From NCBI RefSeq assembly GCF_036345915.1, contig NZ_CP107785.1, positions 2,356,001 to 2,420,000 of the forward strand: 64,000 nucleotides of DNA, in the 5' to 3' direction. Below are positions 46,965-55,700 of the stretch, piece by piece. This DNA comes from Nocardia sp. NBC_00565 (lineage in GTDB: Bacteria; Actinomycetota; Actinomycetes; Mycobacteriales; Mycobacteriaceae). Position numbers and translations under genes: made by a program. Within the stretch, counting starts at the first letter, position 1. Every line of letters begins with the position of its first letter. The notes beneath the pieces were generated by a model that saw only the letters and a list, made by a program, of their open reading frames with translations, was not told the origin of the DNA and made no database searches.

Positions 46965-48524
46965 TTACGAGGTCCGGTTCGCGGTGGATGCCGGTGACCA
47001 GTACGGATCGCGGAGCAGCTTCTTGTACAGCTTTCCGTTGTCCTGCCGCGGCAGTTCGCGAGTGAAATCGATCGATCGCGGCCACTTGTAGGGGGCCATG
47101 GCAGTCTTACAGTAGGCGAGCAGTCTTTGCGCCAGTTCCGGGCCGGCATCGGCCCAGTGCGCGGGCTGGACAACCGCTTTCACCTGCTCGCCGAGGTCGG
47201 GATCCGGCACCCCGAACACGGCCACATCGGTCACTTCCTCGTGCAGGATCAGCACGTCCTCGATCTCGCGCGGGTAGATGTTGACCCCGCCCGCGATGAT
47301 CGTGAAGTCACGCCGGTCGCTCAGATATAGATAGCCATCGGCGTCCAACTCGCCTACGTCGCCCAGTGTGCGCCAGCCGGGATGTGCCGGATGTGCCACG
47401 GCCGCAGTGCGTTCCGGGTCGTTGTGATAACTGAAGTCCGCGCCGGCCGCCTCGAAATATACGGTCCCGATCTCCTCGGCGGGCAGTTCCGCGCCGGCCT
47501 CGTCGCAGATGTGGACGACACACCCCTGCGGTCGTCCGACCGAGCCGGGGTGGTCCAGCCATTCCGCGCTCGATAGTGCCGTCGTGCCGAAATTCTCTGT
47601 ACCGCTGTAATACTCGATGATGATCGGGCCCCACCAGTCGATCATTCGAGACTTGATGTCGGTCGGGCACGGCGCGGCGGCGTGTACGGCTACCCGCATG
47701 CTGGACAGGTCGTAATGAGACCTGCTGGCCGCGGGCAGCTTCAGCATGCGCACGAACATGGTGGGCACCCACTGACTTGTCGTCACGGCGAACTGTTCGA
47801 TCGCGTGCAACGCCGCTTCGGCTTCGAACTTCGCCATCATCACCACCGTACCGCCGGTGCATTGGACCAGGCACGAAACGCGCAGTGGGGCAGCGTGGTA
47901 GAGCGGTGCGGGGGAGAGGAACACCGTTGTGTCGTCGAAGCCGAACAGGGCGCGGCTCATCGGCAGCAGCGCGGCATCGCCTTCGGCGGCCGGGTGTTCC
48001 GGGAGCGGGTAGCGAATGCCCTTCGGCCGTCCGGTGGTGCCGGAACTGTAGAGCATGAAGGTGCCGCGAACCTCGTCTTCGAGTGGTCCGCCGGAGTACT
48101 GCGCGACGGCTTCGTCGAGTGATTCGTAGGAAGCGCTGCTGCCGTCCAACATGAGACGTCGGCCGACGCCGGGTGTGAGCGCGACGATCTCTTCGGCGAC
48201 CTCGGCCAGCGCGCTGGTGGCGATGACCACTTTCGTGTCACTGTCGTTGACCAGATAGGCGACCTCGGGGGCCGTCAGATGCGAGTTGACGGGCGTGACG
48301 TATAGGCCCGTGTTCAACCCCGCCCACACCAGTTCGAAGTAACGGAGATGGTTCTCGGCGAGGATGGCGTAGTGGTCGCCGGGCCGCAAACCGATGTCAC
48401 GGAGCAACCGGGCCAGGCGATTGGCTCCCGCGACGAGCTCGCGGTAGGTCTGCCGTTGTCCGGTGCCCGCGTTGATCACCGCGGGTTTGTCCGGTGCCGA
48501 TTCGGCGAAATGAGCTGGGTACAC
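46965..48524 (-). CDS. Acyl-CoA synthetase (AMP-forming)
   Basis: 519 residues with Y-S-S-G-T-T-G-R-P-K-G, Y-S-G-T-E-N-F-G, L-G-D-V-G-E-L-D and a final Q-D-N-G-K-L-Y-K-K-L catalytic Lys. GTG at 48524 has GGAGG upstream. The T-E-N-F-G variant of the YxTE motif and the long acidic middle set it apart from the ligases in the first island. It forms a two-gene unit with the LLM oxidoreductase. Confidence 0.87.
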   Translation of the reverse strand: MYPAHFAESAPDKPAVINAGTGQRQTYRELVAGANRLARLLRDIGLRPGDHYAILAENHLRYFELVWAGLNTGLYVTPVNSHLTAPEVAYLVNDSDTKVVIATSALAEVAEEIVALTPGVGRRLMLDGSSASYESLDEAVAQYSGGPLEDEVRGTFMLYSSGTTGRPKGIRYPLPEHPAAEGDAALLPMSRALFGFDDTTVFLSPAPLYHAAPLRVSCLVQCTGGTVVMMAKFEAEAALHAIEQFAVTTSQWVPTMFVRMLKLPAASRSHYDLSSMRVAVHAAAPCPTDIKSRMIDWWGPIIIEYYSGTENFGTTALSSAEWLDHPGSVGRPQGCVVHICDEAGAELPAEEIGTVYFEAAGADFSYHNDPERTAAVAHPAHPGWRTLGDVGELDADGYLYLSDRRDFTIIAGGVNIYPREIEDVLILHEEVTDVAVFGVPDPDLGEQVKAVVQPAHWADAGPELAQRLLAYCKTAMAPYKWPRSIDFTRELPRQDNGKLYKKLLRDPYWSPASTANRTS

Positions 48525-48563
48525 AGAAACCTCCGCAGTGGTTCGACGAGAAGCTGAACGGCA

Positions 48564-49610
48564 TCAGGATCCGGCCATGCTGTGCACCCAACTCGCGGCA
48601 TATCCGAAGAATTCGCTGCCATTGAGGGCAAGGTTCATCGAATGGCCTGCTCCGGGTAGGACATAGGTCGCCAGTGCCGCCTTGGGGAAGAACGGGCGTT
48701 CGGAGCCGTACAGGGCATCCGCGCTGGAGCAGTCGGTCAGTGAACCGCCCCCGCCTTGTCCACAGAAGACCTTGTCCGCGGTGCCGTTCGCGATGAGCAC
48801 CGGTACGGCGATATCGAAGGTAGTCGGAATAAACACCGGGATTGTCGCGAGTATGCCGATCGTCCCCGCGACGCGCGTCGCCTCATCGGCGGCGACGACC
48901 TGCGGATCGGAGTCGCCCGGGGCGTGGAAGGCACGTTCGCGGGCGCCGGGAACGCTGAGATAGCTGATGTCGCCCGTCGGCACCGAATCAGCGGTCGTGG
49001 GATCATCCAAGGCCGGTCGCGCCGCGCCGACGATCACCGCGATACCGCCGGGGCCAGGGGCGTGCGAAGCGCCGCTGATCAACAGTCCGTCCACGTCGTG
49101 ATACGTGCCTGCCTCCAGCATGGCGGTCAATGACCCGAACGAGTGACCCACCAGCGCCACCTTCGACCACGTGCGGCCGAGGCCGCCGTTGCGGACGGCT
49201 TGGATGGCCTCGTGCACGGCCTGTGCCGCGGAGGGCGCGGAGACCTGCCAGCCGACCGGCATCGAGCTCTTGCCGACTCCGATGGGATCGATCGCGAGCG
49301 TCGCCTGGCCGGCCCGTGCCGCGTGCGCCGTATACGAATAGCGGCCGTCGAATCCAGGGAAGTCCCAGTACGAGCGGTCGTAGGTCGCACCGGGGACCAG
49401 GATCTGCAACACCGATTCAGGATTGGCTGGCAGACAATATGTTCCGGCGATGGATGAGGATTTCTCACCGCCCGGTGTCAACGCCACCGGAATCGAGACT
49501 TCCGTGCATTGCGGGCCCGCGGGCGGGGCTCCAGTCGCTGGCACGGGAATCCCAGCGAAAGCCATCGCGGTGATGATGGCCGACCAGTACCCCATTCGGC
49601 GAGGAAACAT
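48564..49610 (-). CDS. Secreted alpha/beta hydrolase
   Basis: 348 residues. A hydrophobic signal peptide (about residues 9-28, ending V-P-A-T-G-A) is followed by an alpha/beta hydrolase: V-G-H-S-F-G-S-L nucleophile, N-G-T-A-D-K-V acid and P-G-A-G-H-S-M-N histidine. Paired cysteines (Q-C-T, Y-C-L, F-C-G, D-C-S) fit disulphides in an exported protein. It probably hydrolyses an ester outside the membrane. GAGAGGAC lies before ATG. Confidence 0.82.
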   Translation of the reverse strand: MFPRRMGYWSAIITAMAFAGIPVPATGAPPAGPQCTEVSIPVALTPGGEKSSSIAGTYCLPANPESVLQILVPGATYDRSYWDFPGFDGRYSYTAHAARAGQATLAIDPIGVGKSSMPVGWQVSAPSAAQAVHEAIQAVRNGGLGRTWSKVALVGHSFGSLTAMLEAGTYHDVDGLLISGASHAPGPGGIAVIVGAARPALDDPTTADSVPTGDISYLSVPGARERAFHAPGDSDPQVVAADEATRVAGTIGILATIPVFIPTTFDIAVPVLIANGTADKVFCGQGGGGSLTDCSSADALYGSERPFFPKAALATYVLPGAGHSMNLALNGSEFFGYAASWVHSMAGS

Positions 49611-50036
49611 CGTTGTCCGTCCTCTCAGTAATCTACTCAGTCGGGGAGGCTAGCAGGGAAGAGATAAATGAGATGCCTAATTGGCCTATTTAAATCCCGC
49701 CGCACCCGTGGGTCCTCGCTGTACTGCGATCGGTCGAGTACGCAGCGCCCGTCATCCGGTGCGGTGGCAACGGCACGGCGGGTAGTAGGGGAGTTCACCG
49801 GCGGCGCGGCTCGTGGGCGTCCGCGCGAATCATGCGGCTGTTGGGAGGGCTCGCTCAGTTCATCGCGGACAGCGGTGCCGGTGCACCGGCACCGCGCGGC
49901 GGGCAAGCGTCGTTCGCGATGGCGCCTGGATAGCCGCGGTGATCGAACGGATCGGCCGGTTTCGGATCGGCGGCAGCTAGATCATACAATAATATAGCTA
50001 ATTATCCTGTTGTGACCTGAGTGGAAGGAGTCGTCG
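49611..50036. other. 426-bp intergenic region with divergent promoters
   Basis: Between the leftward secreted hydrolase and the rightward SDR gene. AT-rich patches at 49660-49700 and 49980-50010 are likely promoters. A plus-strand open frame at 49668-49997 is arginine-rich without a family resemblance and is not supported as a gene. The patch ATAAT...ATTAT near 49990 precedes the SDR start. Confidence 0.4.
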
Positions 50037-50894
50037 GTGGCGACTTTGGCGGGTAAGACATTGATCATGTCGGGGGGCAGCCGGGGAATCGGTGAAGCCA
50101 TCGCGCTGCGGGCCGCGCGCGACGGGGCGAACATCGCCCTGCTGGCCAAGACCACGCAACCGCATCCGAAGTTGCCCGGGACCATCTACACCGCGGCGGC
50201 GGCGATCGAGGCCGCCGGCGGCAAGGCCCTGCCGATCGTCTGTGACGTCCGTGACGACGACACTGTCGCCGCGGCCGTGGCCGCGACGGTGGAACAGTTC
50301 GGCGGGATCGACATCGTGGTGAACAACGCCAGCGCGATTGATCTGACGCCGACCGACGCGGTCGAGATGAAGCGCTACGACCTGATGCAGGACATCAACG
50401 CGCGTGGCTCGTTCCTGCTGTCCAAGTTGGCGATTCCGGCGCTGCGGAAAGCGGCCAACCCGCACATTCTCACCCTGTCCCCGCCGATCCGGCTCGAGCC
50501 GAAATGGTTCGAGTCCGGGCATCTGGCCTACAGCATCGCCAAGTACTCGATGAGCCTGGTGACGGTGGGGCTGGCCGCGGAACTGAAGAAGGACGGTATC
50601 GCGGCGAATTCGCTGTGGCCGCGCACCGCCGTGGCGACCGCCGCGATCCGCAACATCCTGGGTGGGGATGTGGAGCAGCGCAGCCGCAAGCCGGCGATCA
50701 TGGCCGACGCGGCCCACACGATCCTGGTCAAGCCGAGCCGCGAGGTCACCGGCAACTTCTTCATCGACGACGAAGTCCTTGTCGCCGAGGGCATTACCGA
50801 TCTGTCGGACTATCGACTGGCCGCGCGTGAGGAGGACCTCGAGCTGGACTTTTGGATCGATGGCCTGCTGCCCGCGCCGACCGGCACCGTATAG
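50037..50894 (+). CDS. SDR oxidoreductase (HSDL2-like)
   Basis: 285-residue short-chain dehydrogenase. Cofactor motif S-G-G-S-R-G-I-G, N-N-A-S, and catalytic Y-S-I-A-K. The insert K-T-T-Q-P-H-P-K-L-P-G-T-I after the second strand and the late W-P-R-T-A-V-A-T-A-A segment match the HSDL2/citronellal-type group, which has acyl or terpenoid substrates. GTG start has AAGGAG upstream. It is followed by a thiolase gene in the same direction. Confidence 0.86.
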   Translation: MATLAGKTLIMSGGSRGIGEAIALRAARDGANIALLAKTTQPHPKLPGTIYTAAAAIEAAGGKALPIVCDVRDDDTVAAAVAATVEQFGGIDIVVNNASAIDLTPTDAVEMKRYDLMQDINARGSFLLSKLAIPALRKAANPHILTLSPPIRLEPKWFESGHLAYSIAKYSMSLVTVGLAAELKKDGIAANSLWPRTAVATAAIRNILGGDVEQRSRKPAIMADAAHTILVKPSREVTGNFFIDDEVLVAEGITDLSDYRLAAREEDLELDFWIDGLLPAPTGTV

Positions 50895-50932
50895 ATCCAG
50901 ATAACTCGATCAATTGACTAAAAGGAGTAGTC

Positions 50933-52075
50933 GTGCGAGACGCGGTCATTGTGGAGGCGGTACGCAGCCCCATCGGCAAGCGCAACGGTGGACTGTCGGG
51001 GATTCATCCGGTGGATCTGTCCGCCTCCGTGCTCAATTCTTTGGTGGAGCGGGCAGGTGTCGATCCGGTGCTGGTCGATGACGTGATCTGGGGCTGTGTC
51101 GGCCAGGTCGGCGAGCAGTCGCTGGACATCGCGCGCAACGTCGTGCTCGGCGCGGGCTGGCCGGAGAGCGTGCCCGGCACGGCGGTGGACCGTCAGTGCG
51201 GATCCTCGCAGCAGGCAGTGCATTTCGCTGCCGCCGGGGTGATCAGCGGTCAGTACGATCTCGTGGTCGCCGGTGGTGTCGAGTCGATGAGTCGGGTGCC
51301 GATGGGCTCGTCGTCGGGGGACGCCTGGCCGTTCGGTGAAGGCTTCCGGGAGCGCTACCAGGGGGTCGTCCCGAACCAGGGTGTCGGCGCCGAGATGATC
51401 GCGCAACGGTGGGGTTTGTCGCGCGCTCAATTGGACGAGTTCAGCCTGGCCTCGCACGAGAAGGCCGCGCAGGCGCAGGACGCGGGCCACTTCGAAGGAC
51501 AGATCGTGCCGATCGAGGTCGACGGGACCACGATCTCCGCCGACGAGGGCATCCGCCGTGGTGGCACGCCGGAATCGATGGCCGCCATCAGGTCCGCGTT
51601 CCAGGCCGACGGCGTGATCACGGCGGGCAACAGCTCGCAGATCAGCGACGGCTCCGCGGCACTGCTGATCACCACCAGTGCGAAGGCCGCCGAACTCGGC
51701 CTGCGCCCGATCGCGCGGGTGCACACCGCAGTTGTGGCCGGCGACGACCCGGTGATCATGCTGACCGCGCCGATCCCTGCGACAGCGAAAGCGTTGGCCA
51801 AGAGCGGGCTGCGGATCGAGGAGATCGGCGCGTTCGAGGTCAATGAGGCCTTCGCGTCGGTGCCGCTGGCGTGGTTGTCCGAGACCGGTGCGGACGCCAA
51901 GACCCTCAACGTCAATGGCGGCGCGATCGCGCTCGGTCATCCGCTCGGCGGTAGCGGTGCCCGGCTGATGACGACGCTGGTACATCACATGCGCGACAAC
52001 GGCATTCGCTATGGACTGCAAACCATGTGTGAGGGCGGCGGTCAGGCCAACGCGACGATTTTGGAACTGTTGTAG
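50933..52075 (+). CDS. Thiolase (acetyl-CoA acyltransferase)
   Basis: 380-residue true thiolase: C89 in D-R-Q-C-G-S-S-Q, N-E-A-F-A-S-V-P, G-G-A-I-A-L-G-H-P-L-G-G-S-G and M-C-E-G-G-G-Q-A-N-A. The V-D-R-Q-C-G-S-S form is that of FadA-type enzymes working on steroid or branched 3-oxoacyl-CoA. GTG with AAAGGAG upstream. Likely co-transcribed with the SDR at 50037. Confidence 0.88.
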   Translation: MRDAVIVEAVRSPIGKRNGGLSGIHPVDLSASVLNSLVERAGVDPVLVDDVIWGCVGQVGEQSLDIARNVVLGAGWPESVPGTAVDRQCGSSQQAVHFAAAGVISGQYDLVVAGGVESMSRVPMGSSSGDAWPFGEGFRERYQGVVPNQGVGAEMIAQRWGLSRAQLDEFSLASHEKAAQAQDAGHFEGQIVPIEVDGTTISADEGIRRGGTPESMAAIRSAFQADGVITAGNSSQISDGSAALLITTSAKAAELGLRPIARVHTAVVAGDDPVIMLTAPIPATAKALAKSGLRIEEIGAFEVNEAFASVPLAWLSETGADAKTLNVNGGAIALGHPLGGSGARLMTTLVHHMRDNGIRYGLQTMCEGGGQANATILELL

Positions 52076-52147
52076 ACGTCGCTGACTTTAAGAATGCTGA
52101 GCCGTTCGACTCCTCGCTACGCCGAGGTGACGTCGAATCGTGCCCGA

Positions 52148-52191
52148 ACAGAGCCCTGCACGATTGCCTTCTTCATCGTGCCGGGCTCTGT
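52148..52191. terminator. Terminator after the thiolase gene
   Basis: ACAGAGCCC-T-GCACGA pairs with TCGTGC-C-GGGCTCTGT around a 12-base loop. It lies about 70 bp after the thiolase stop and before the next gene. Confidence 0.6.
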
Positions 52192-52226
52192 CGTGTCTGT
52201 CGGGTGGAGCCGACCGAATGGGGTCC

Positions 52227-52243
52227 GAGACTATGATTCTCCC
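52227..52243 (+). promoter_or_regulatory. GAGA-N5-ATTCTCCC motif upstream of tetR
   Basis: GAGACTATGATTCTCCC lies 31 bp before the tetR ATG at 52275. The same pattern occurs at 54583 before the kinase-like gene. It suggests that this TetR controls itself and that operon. Confidence 0.55.
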
Positions 52244-52274
52244 GACAGAGACTTCGATACTCCCAGGGAGAAGC

Positions 52275-52901
52275 ATGAATTCGCGGACAGATGCGGCCGT
52301 CGGGCGGGCGTTGGCCGCGCGTCGTCAAGAGGCCGTCGACGAGGTCGAGGCGATCCTCGCGGCGGCGGTCGAGGTGATGGAGCGGGACGCGCCCGCGCCC
52401 CCTCGGGTGAGCGACATCATCGCCGCGGCAGGTTCGTCCAATAAGGCGTTCTATCGCTACTTCTCGGGCAAAGACGACCTGATCCTCGCGGTCATGGAGC
52501 GCGGCGTCGGTCTGGTGGCCACCTACCTGGACCATCGGATGTCGCAGGTAGACGAACCGGCCCGCCGGGTGGCGGTCTGGATCGAAGGGATGTTGGCTCA
52601 GGTGGCCGATCCCGATCTCATCCGCGCGAGCAGAGCCGTCACGGTGCAGCTGGCCGCGATCACCGACCGTGGGATCGCCGACGCGGAAATCGCCCGTCCG
52701 CTGCGCGACAGGCTGTCGGGATCGGTTGCCGCGCTCGGCTGCGCCGATCCCGAGCGGGATACCGATGCCGTCTTCATCGCCGTACTCGGCCTCATGCGGC
52801 GATGTCTGGCGCGGAACGTCAAGCCGGACGTCGCCGACATCAATCATTTTGTGTCGTTCTGTCTGCGCGGTCTGGATGTGGCCCGTTCACGAAACGTGTA
52901 G
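52275..52901 (+). CDS. TetR-family regulator
   Basis: 208 residues with helix-turn-helix V-S-D-I-I-A-A-A-G-S-S-N-K-A-F-Y-R-Y-F. ATG at 52275 follows AGGGAGAA. The transposon-like element at 52.9-54.4 kb begins at its 3' end, so the coding end abuts the element. A shared upstream motif with the operon at 54674 suggests that it was originally adjacent to that operon and regulates it. Confidence 0.83.
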   Translation: MNSRTDAAVGRALAARRQEAVDEVEAILAAAVEVMERDAPAPPRVSDIIAAAGSSNKAFYRYFSGKDDLILAVMERGVGLVATYLDHRMSQVDEPARRVAVWIEGMLAQVADPDLIRASRAVTVQLAAITDRGIADAEIARPLRDRLSGSVAALGCADPERDTDAVFIAVLGLMRRCLARNVKPDVADINHFVSFCLRGLDVARSRNV

Positions 52902-54320
52902 TTCTGTTCCGTGACCTGCCGGATTACTCCGGCAGGGTTGGCCCGCACCGTGGGGTGCGGGTCGTCCCGTGGCGGTACCCGTCGCCCGGCGAGGCCGGGT
53001 CTTATGCGGATTTCCAGCGGGCGTGTTTACCGTCCCGACGCAACTCGCCGTGGACGCCACCAAACCCGCGAGATTGCGGGCAGCGTTCAAGTCACGATCC
53101 AGCACGAGACCGCACTGGTCGCAGTAGTAGGTGCGTTCGGACAGGCGCAATTTGGTTTTCGTCGCACCACAGTCTGAACACGTTTTCGAGCTCGGATACC
53201 AGCGGTCGGCCACAACCAGCCGCCCACCGCCCCAGTCGGTCTTGTACTCCAGTTGCCGCCGCAGCTCCCCGAACCCGGCGTCAGCGATTCCCCGGGCGAG
53301 GCGTCGGTTCTTCATCATCCCCGCGATGTTCAGGTCCTCAGCCACGACGGTCCCGTATTCGGTGGTGAGGCGGGTGGTGAGCTTGTGGAGGCCGTCGGCG
53401 CGGGCATTGGCTACCCGCGCGTGCAGCCGGGTAATACGGGTCTGGCTGTCACGCCACCGCTTCGAGGACTTCACCCCGGTCCGCCGGTCCGGTCCGCGAC
53501 GGCGTGCGGCTCGCCGCTGAAGTCGCCGCAACTCCCGCTGCGCCCGGTCCAGGTGCTTCGGGTTGGCGATGACCTCACCGGTGGACAGGACAGCGAGGGC
53601 TTTCACCCCGACATCGACACCGACCACATCATTGGGCCGACTCGGTGTCGGTTGCGTGCGTTCAACCTCTACCGAGAACGAAACGAACCAACGCCCACCC
53701 GCGTAAGAGACCGTGGCGGATCGGATCCGGGCGGTGCCGCGCTCGGTGTGCCGGGCCAGCTTCCGGGTTGATTCGTGGGTGCGGACGGCCCCGATACGTG
53801 GCAGGCGTACATGTCGCCTGTCGTGGGTGAGCCCGAACGCGCCGGTCGTGAAGCGGACCGTGAGGCGGGACCGTTTCGTCTTACAGCGCGGAAAGCCGAC
53901 CTTCGGCCCGGCACGTTTCCCTGTGCGGGAGTCGGCCCAATTCTTCAGCGCGGTAGTGAGATTCGAAATACCGGACGAGTACGTTTCCTTCGAGTTCTCG
54001 AACCACCACGGCGCGACAGTGTCTTTCGCGGCGTTCCAGTCTTTGCGGAGGCTGAACGCCGACCAGGACACGGGCGGGGTGAGTTCGTCACCGGTCAGCC
54101 CGTAAGAGGCTTCCGCGGATCGCTGGCCGATGTTCGCCCGCACGCGATCCAGCGCCCAGTTGTAGGCGAAACGTTGCGCCCCGCAAGAGGATCGGAATTG
54201 ATGTTCCTGTGCTGGTGTCGGGTCGAGCGCGAACTTGTACGCCTGGATCACCCGCGCCGCCTCGACAGCGGGAACCTCACCCAACCCCATCGGTTCGCTC
54301 ATCTGTTCGAGGTTAAACAT
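52887..54320 (-). CDS. tnpB: TnpB-like RNA-guided nuclease (IS605 group)
   Basis: About 477 residues with an intact OrfB/TnpB layout: N-terminal Q-A-Y-K-F-A-L-D-P-T-P, RuvC I G-V-D-V-G-V-K (Asp near 236), RuvC II V-V-A-E-D-L-N-I (Glu near 328), zinc finger C-S-D-C ... C-D-Q-C, and RuvC III D-R-D-L-N-A-A-R-N (Asp near 410). Start is uncertain among ATG 54320, ATG 54302 and GTG 54251. No transposase TnpA is nearby. The reading frame continues beyond the hairpins into the tetR 3' end. Confidence 0.85.
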   Translation of the reverse strand: MFNLEQMSEPMGLGEVPAVEAARVIQAYKFALDPTPAQEHQFRSSCGAQRFAYNWALDRVRANIGQRSAEASYGLTGDELTPPVSWSAFSLRKDWNAAKDTVAPWWFENSKETYSSGISNLTTALKNWADSRTGKRAGPKVGFPRCKTKRSRLTVRFTTGAFGLTHDRRHVRLPRIGAVRTHESTRKLARHTERGTARIRSATVSYAGGRWFVSFSVEVERTQPTPSRPNDVVGVDVGVKALAVLSTGEVIANPKHLDRAQRELRRLQRRAARRRGPDRRTGVKSSKRWRDSQTRITRLHARVANARADGLHKLTTRLTTEYGTVVAEDLNIAGMMKNRRLARGIADAGFGELRRQLEYKTDWGGGRLVVADRWYPSSKTCSDCGATKTKLRLSERTYYCDQCGLVLDRDLNAARNLAGLVASTASCVGTVNTPAGNPHKTRPRRATGTATGRPAPHGAGQPCRSNPAGHGTELHVS

Positions 54321-54430
54321 CCGGAAGCGACACCACAACACCACACAACCGACACGCCCCACACTTCACCGCAAAGGGGTCACACCACCGGCGTGAGATG
54401 ACACCCACACCACACAACCACACAAAATGC
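52905..54430 (-). mobile_element. Lone TnpB element, IS605/IS1341-like
   Basis: Approximate extent only. The 3' side (52915-52999) has a row of hairpins like the right end of IS200/IS605 elements; the 5' side (54320-54430) is C/A-rich and contains a 13-bp direct repeat ACACCACACAACC at 54338 and 54407. There are no terminal inverted repeats, as expected for this group. It separates tetR from the kinase-like operon. Confidence 0.6.
52911..53000 (-). ncRNA. Putative omega RNA at the tnpB 3' end
   Basis: Three consecutive hairpins on the tnpB sense side: CCCGGC/GCCGGG (52985-52999), CCCGCACC/GGTGCGGG (52942-52961) and CCTGCCGGA/TCCGGCAGG with a TTAC loop (52915-52936). In TnpB systems the guide RNA comes from exactly this place, overlapping the 3' end of the gene, and the guide follows the last hairpin. 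Here that guide would lie in the end of tetR. RNA ends are not determinable here. Confidence 0.5.
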
Positions 54431-54550
54431 CACAAACCACCCGGCAGTTGAACACCCTGTCGGAAGTGTTGAAATTCGGCGGTGACGCGCGAGGTGGCCC
54501 CATCGCCGTGCTGCGGCCCAGCTTGCGGGGGGAGTCGGTAGTCCCCTGGA

Positions 54551-54566
54551 TTCTCTGCGTAGAGAA
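54551..54566 (+). promoter_or_regulatory. Palindrome TTCTCT-GCGT-AGAGAA
   Basis: A perfect 6-bp inverted repeat with a 4-bp spacer, directly before a TTGACC -35-like hexamer (54569-54574). It may be a second binding site for the same regulator as the motif at 54583, since both contain AGAGAA/TTCTC elements. Confidence 0.5.
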
Positions 54567-54582
54567 ACTTGACCTCTACCCA

Positions 54583-54599
54583 GAGAATGCTATTCTCCC
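54583..54599 (+). promoter_or_regulatory. GAGA-N5-ATTCTCCC operator over the -10 box
   Basis: GAGAATGCTATTCTCCC contains the perfect palindrome GAGAAT-GCT-ATTCTC and overlaps a TATTCT -10-like hexamer about 16 bp from TTGACC. The GAGA-N5-ATTCTCCC pattern also occurs before the tetR at 52275. Confidence 0.55.
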
Positions 54600-54673
54600 A
54601 GCATGTTGTTCAGATCTGTCCTATCCCGAGGAGTCCGGGCGCGACTGGCCCACTGTTGTTGGGCGGGTCGGCC

Positions 54674-55699
54674 ATGATCGCCGCGCTCGATATCGCTCGG
54701 CTCGGCCGCTGGCTCGACGGCATCGGTGTGCCGGGAGATGGTGCAGCTCCGGTAGTCGAGCGGCTGACCGGTGGGTCGCAGAACGAGTTGTATACGGTCT
54801 CGCGTGCGGGCGAGCGTGCCGTGCTGCGAATGCCGCCGCGCGGCGCCGACGCCGCCAGGGTGTCCGGGCTGCACCGCGAGCTGCGGCTGCTCGGCGCCCT
54901 GAAGGGAACCGACGTCCCGCACGCGGAACTGATTGCCGGTGACGCCGCGGGCGAGGTACTCGGCATGCCGTTCTACCTCATGCGGGAGATCGACGGGTGG
55001 AGCCCGGCGGCGACGTGGCCGACACCGTTCGACCGCGATCCGCAGCGGCGCCGGGAGCTCGCCTTCGCGCTGGTAGACGGTATCGCGCGACTGGCCCGGG
55101 TCGATTGGCGAGCTCGCGGTCTGGACGGTTTCGGGCGCCCGGAGCAGTTCCACGACCGGCAGGTGGACCGGTGGCTCGCGTTCCTGAGTCCGTACCGGTT
55201 CCGCGAGCTGCCGGGGCTGGACGCGGCCGCCGACTGGTTGCGCCGCCATTGGCCCGCCGGCTACGAGCCCGGGATCATGCACGGTGACTACCAATTCGCC
55301 AACGTGATGTACCACCACGGAACCCCGGCGCGGCTGGCCGCGATCATCGACTGGGAGATGACCACCGTCGGCGATCCGCTGCTGGACCTCGCGTGGGCGT
55401 TACTCGGCTGGGATGGCGAGCAACCGCGGCAAGACGGGTTCTATATCGATGTCTCGGGAATGCCGGGACGCAGCGAGCTGCTGGCGCACTACGAGCAGGT
55501 GAGCGGCCGGTCCACCGCGGACATCGACTACTACCTCGTGCTGGCGAACTGGAAGCTCGCGGTCGTGCTGGAGAAGAGTTACGCGGCGCTGGTGCGCGGT
55601 GAGGCGGTGGATCCGAAGGTCGAGATGTTCGGGCCGCTGGTGCTCCAACTGCTGGCCACGGCTGCGGACCTGGCTCGATCACTTCCTGGAGGTTCCTGA
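54674..55699 (+). CDS. Kinase-like phosphotransferase (APH/ACAD10 type)
   Basis: 341-residue aminoglycoside-phosphotransferase-fold protein with catalytic H-G-D-Y-Q-F-A-N, then I-I-D-W-E-M and G-D-P-L-L-D-L-A-W. This is the form found in ACAD10/ACAD11 N-terminal domains and in LvaA of Pseudomonas levulinate catabolism, where it phosphorylates a 4-hydroxyacyl-CoA. ATG at 54674 has GGGCGGG upstream. An SDR and an acyl-CoA dehydrogenase follow with 1- and 13-bp gaps, supporting that role rather than drug resistance. Confidence 0.8.
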   Translation: MIAALDIARLGRWLDGIGVPGDGAAPVVERLTGGSQNELYTVSRAGERAVLRMPPRGADAARVSGLHRELRLLGALKGTDVPHAELIAGDAAGEVLGMPFYLMREIDGWSPAATWPTPFDRDPQRRRELAFALVDGIARLARVDWRARGLDGFGRPEQFHDRQVDRWLAFLSPYRFRELPGLDAAADWLRRHWPAGYEPGIMHGDYQFANVMYHHGTPARLAAIIDWEMTTVGDPLLDLAWALLGWDGEQPRQDGFYIDVSGMPGRSELLAHYEQVSGRSTADIDYYLVLANWKLAVVLEKSYAALVRGEAVDPKVEMFGPLVLQLLATAADLARSLPGGS

Positions 55700-55700
55700 A

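Noticed and set aside
49668..49997. Plus-strand 109-codon frame in the 49.6-50.0 kb gap
   Set aside because: Arg/Ser-rich with no ribosome-binding site and no recognisable motif.
54338..54419. Direct repeats of ACACCACACAACC considered as a CRISPR-like array
   Set aside because: Only two copies, low-complexity C/A-rich sequence and no regular spacers; more likely the left end of the TnpB element.
54674..55699. Aminoglycoside resistance gene
   Set aside because: Although it has the APH fold, its form and operon with an SDR and an ACAD10-like dehydrogenase point to CoA-ester metabolism.
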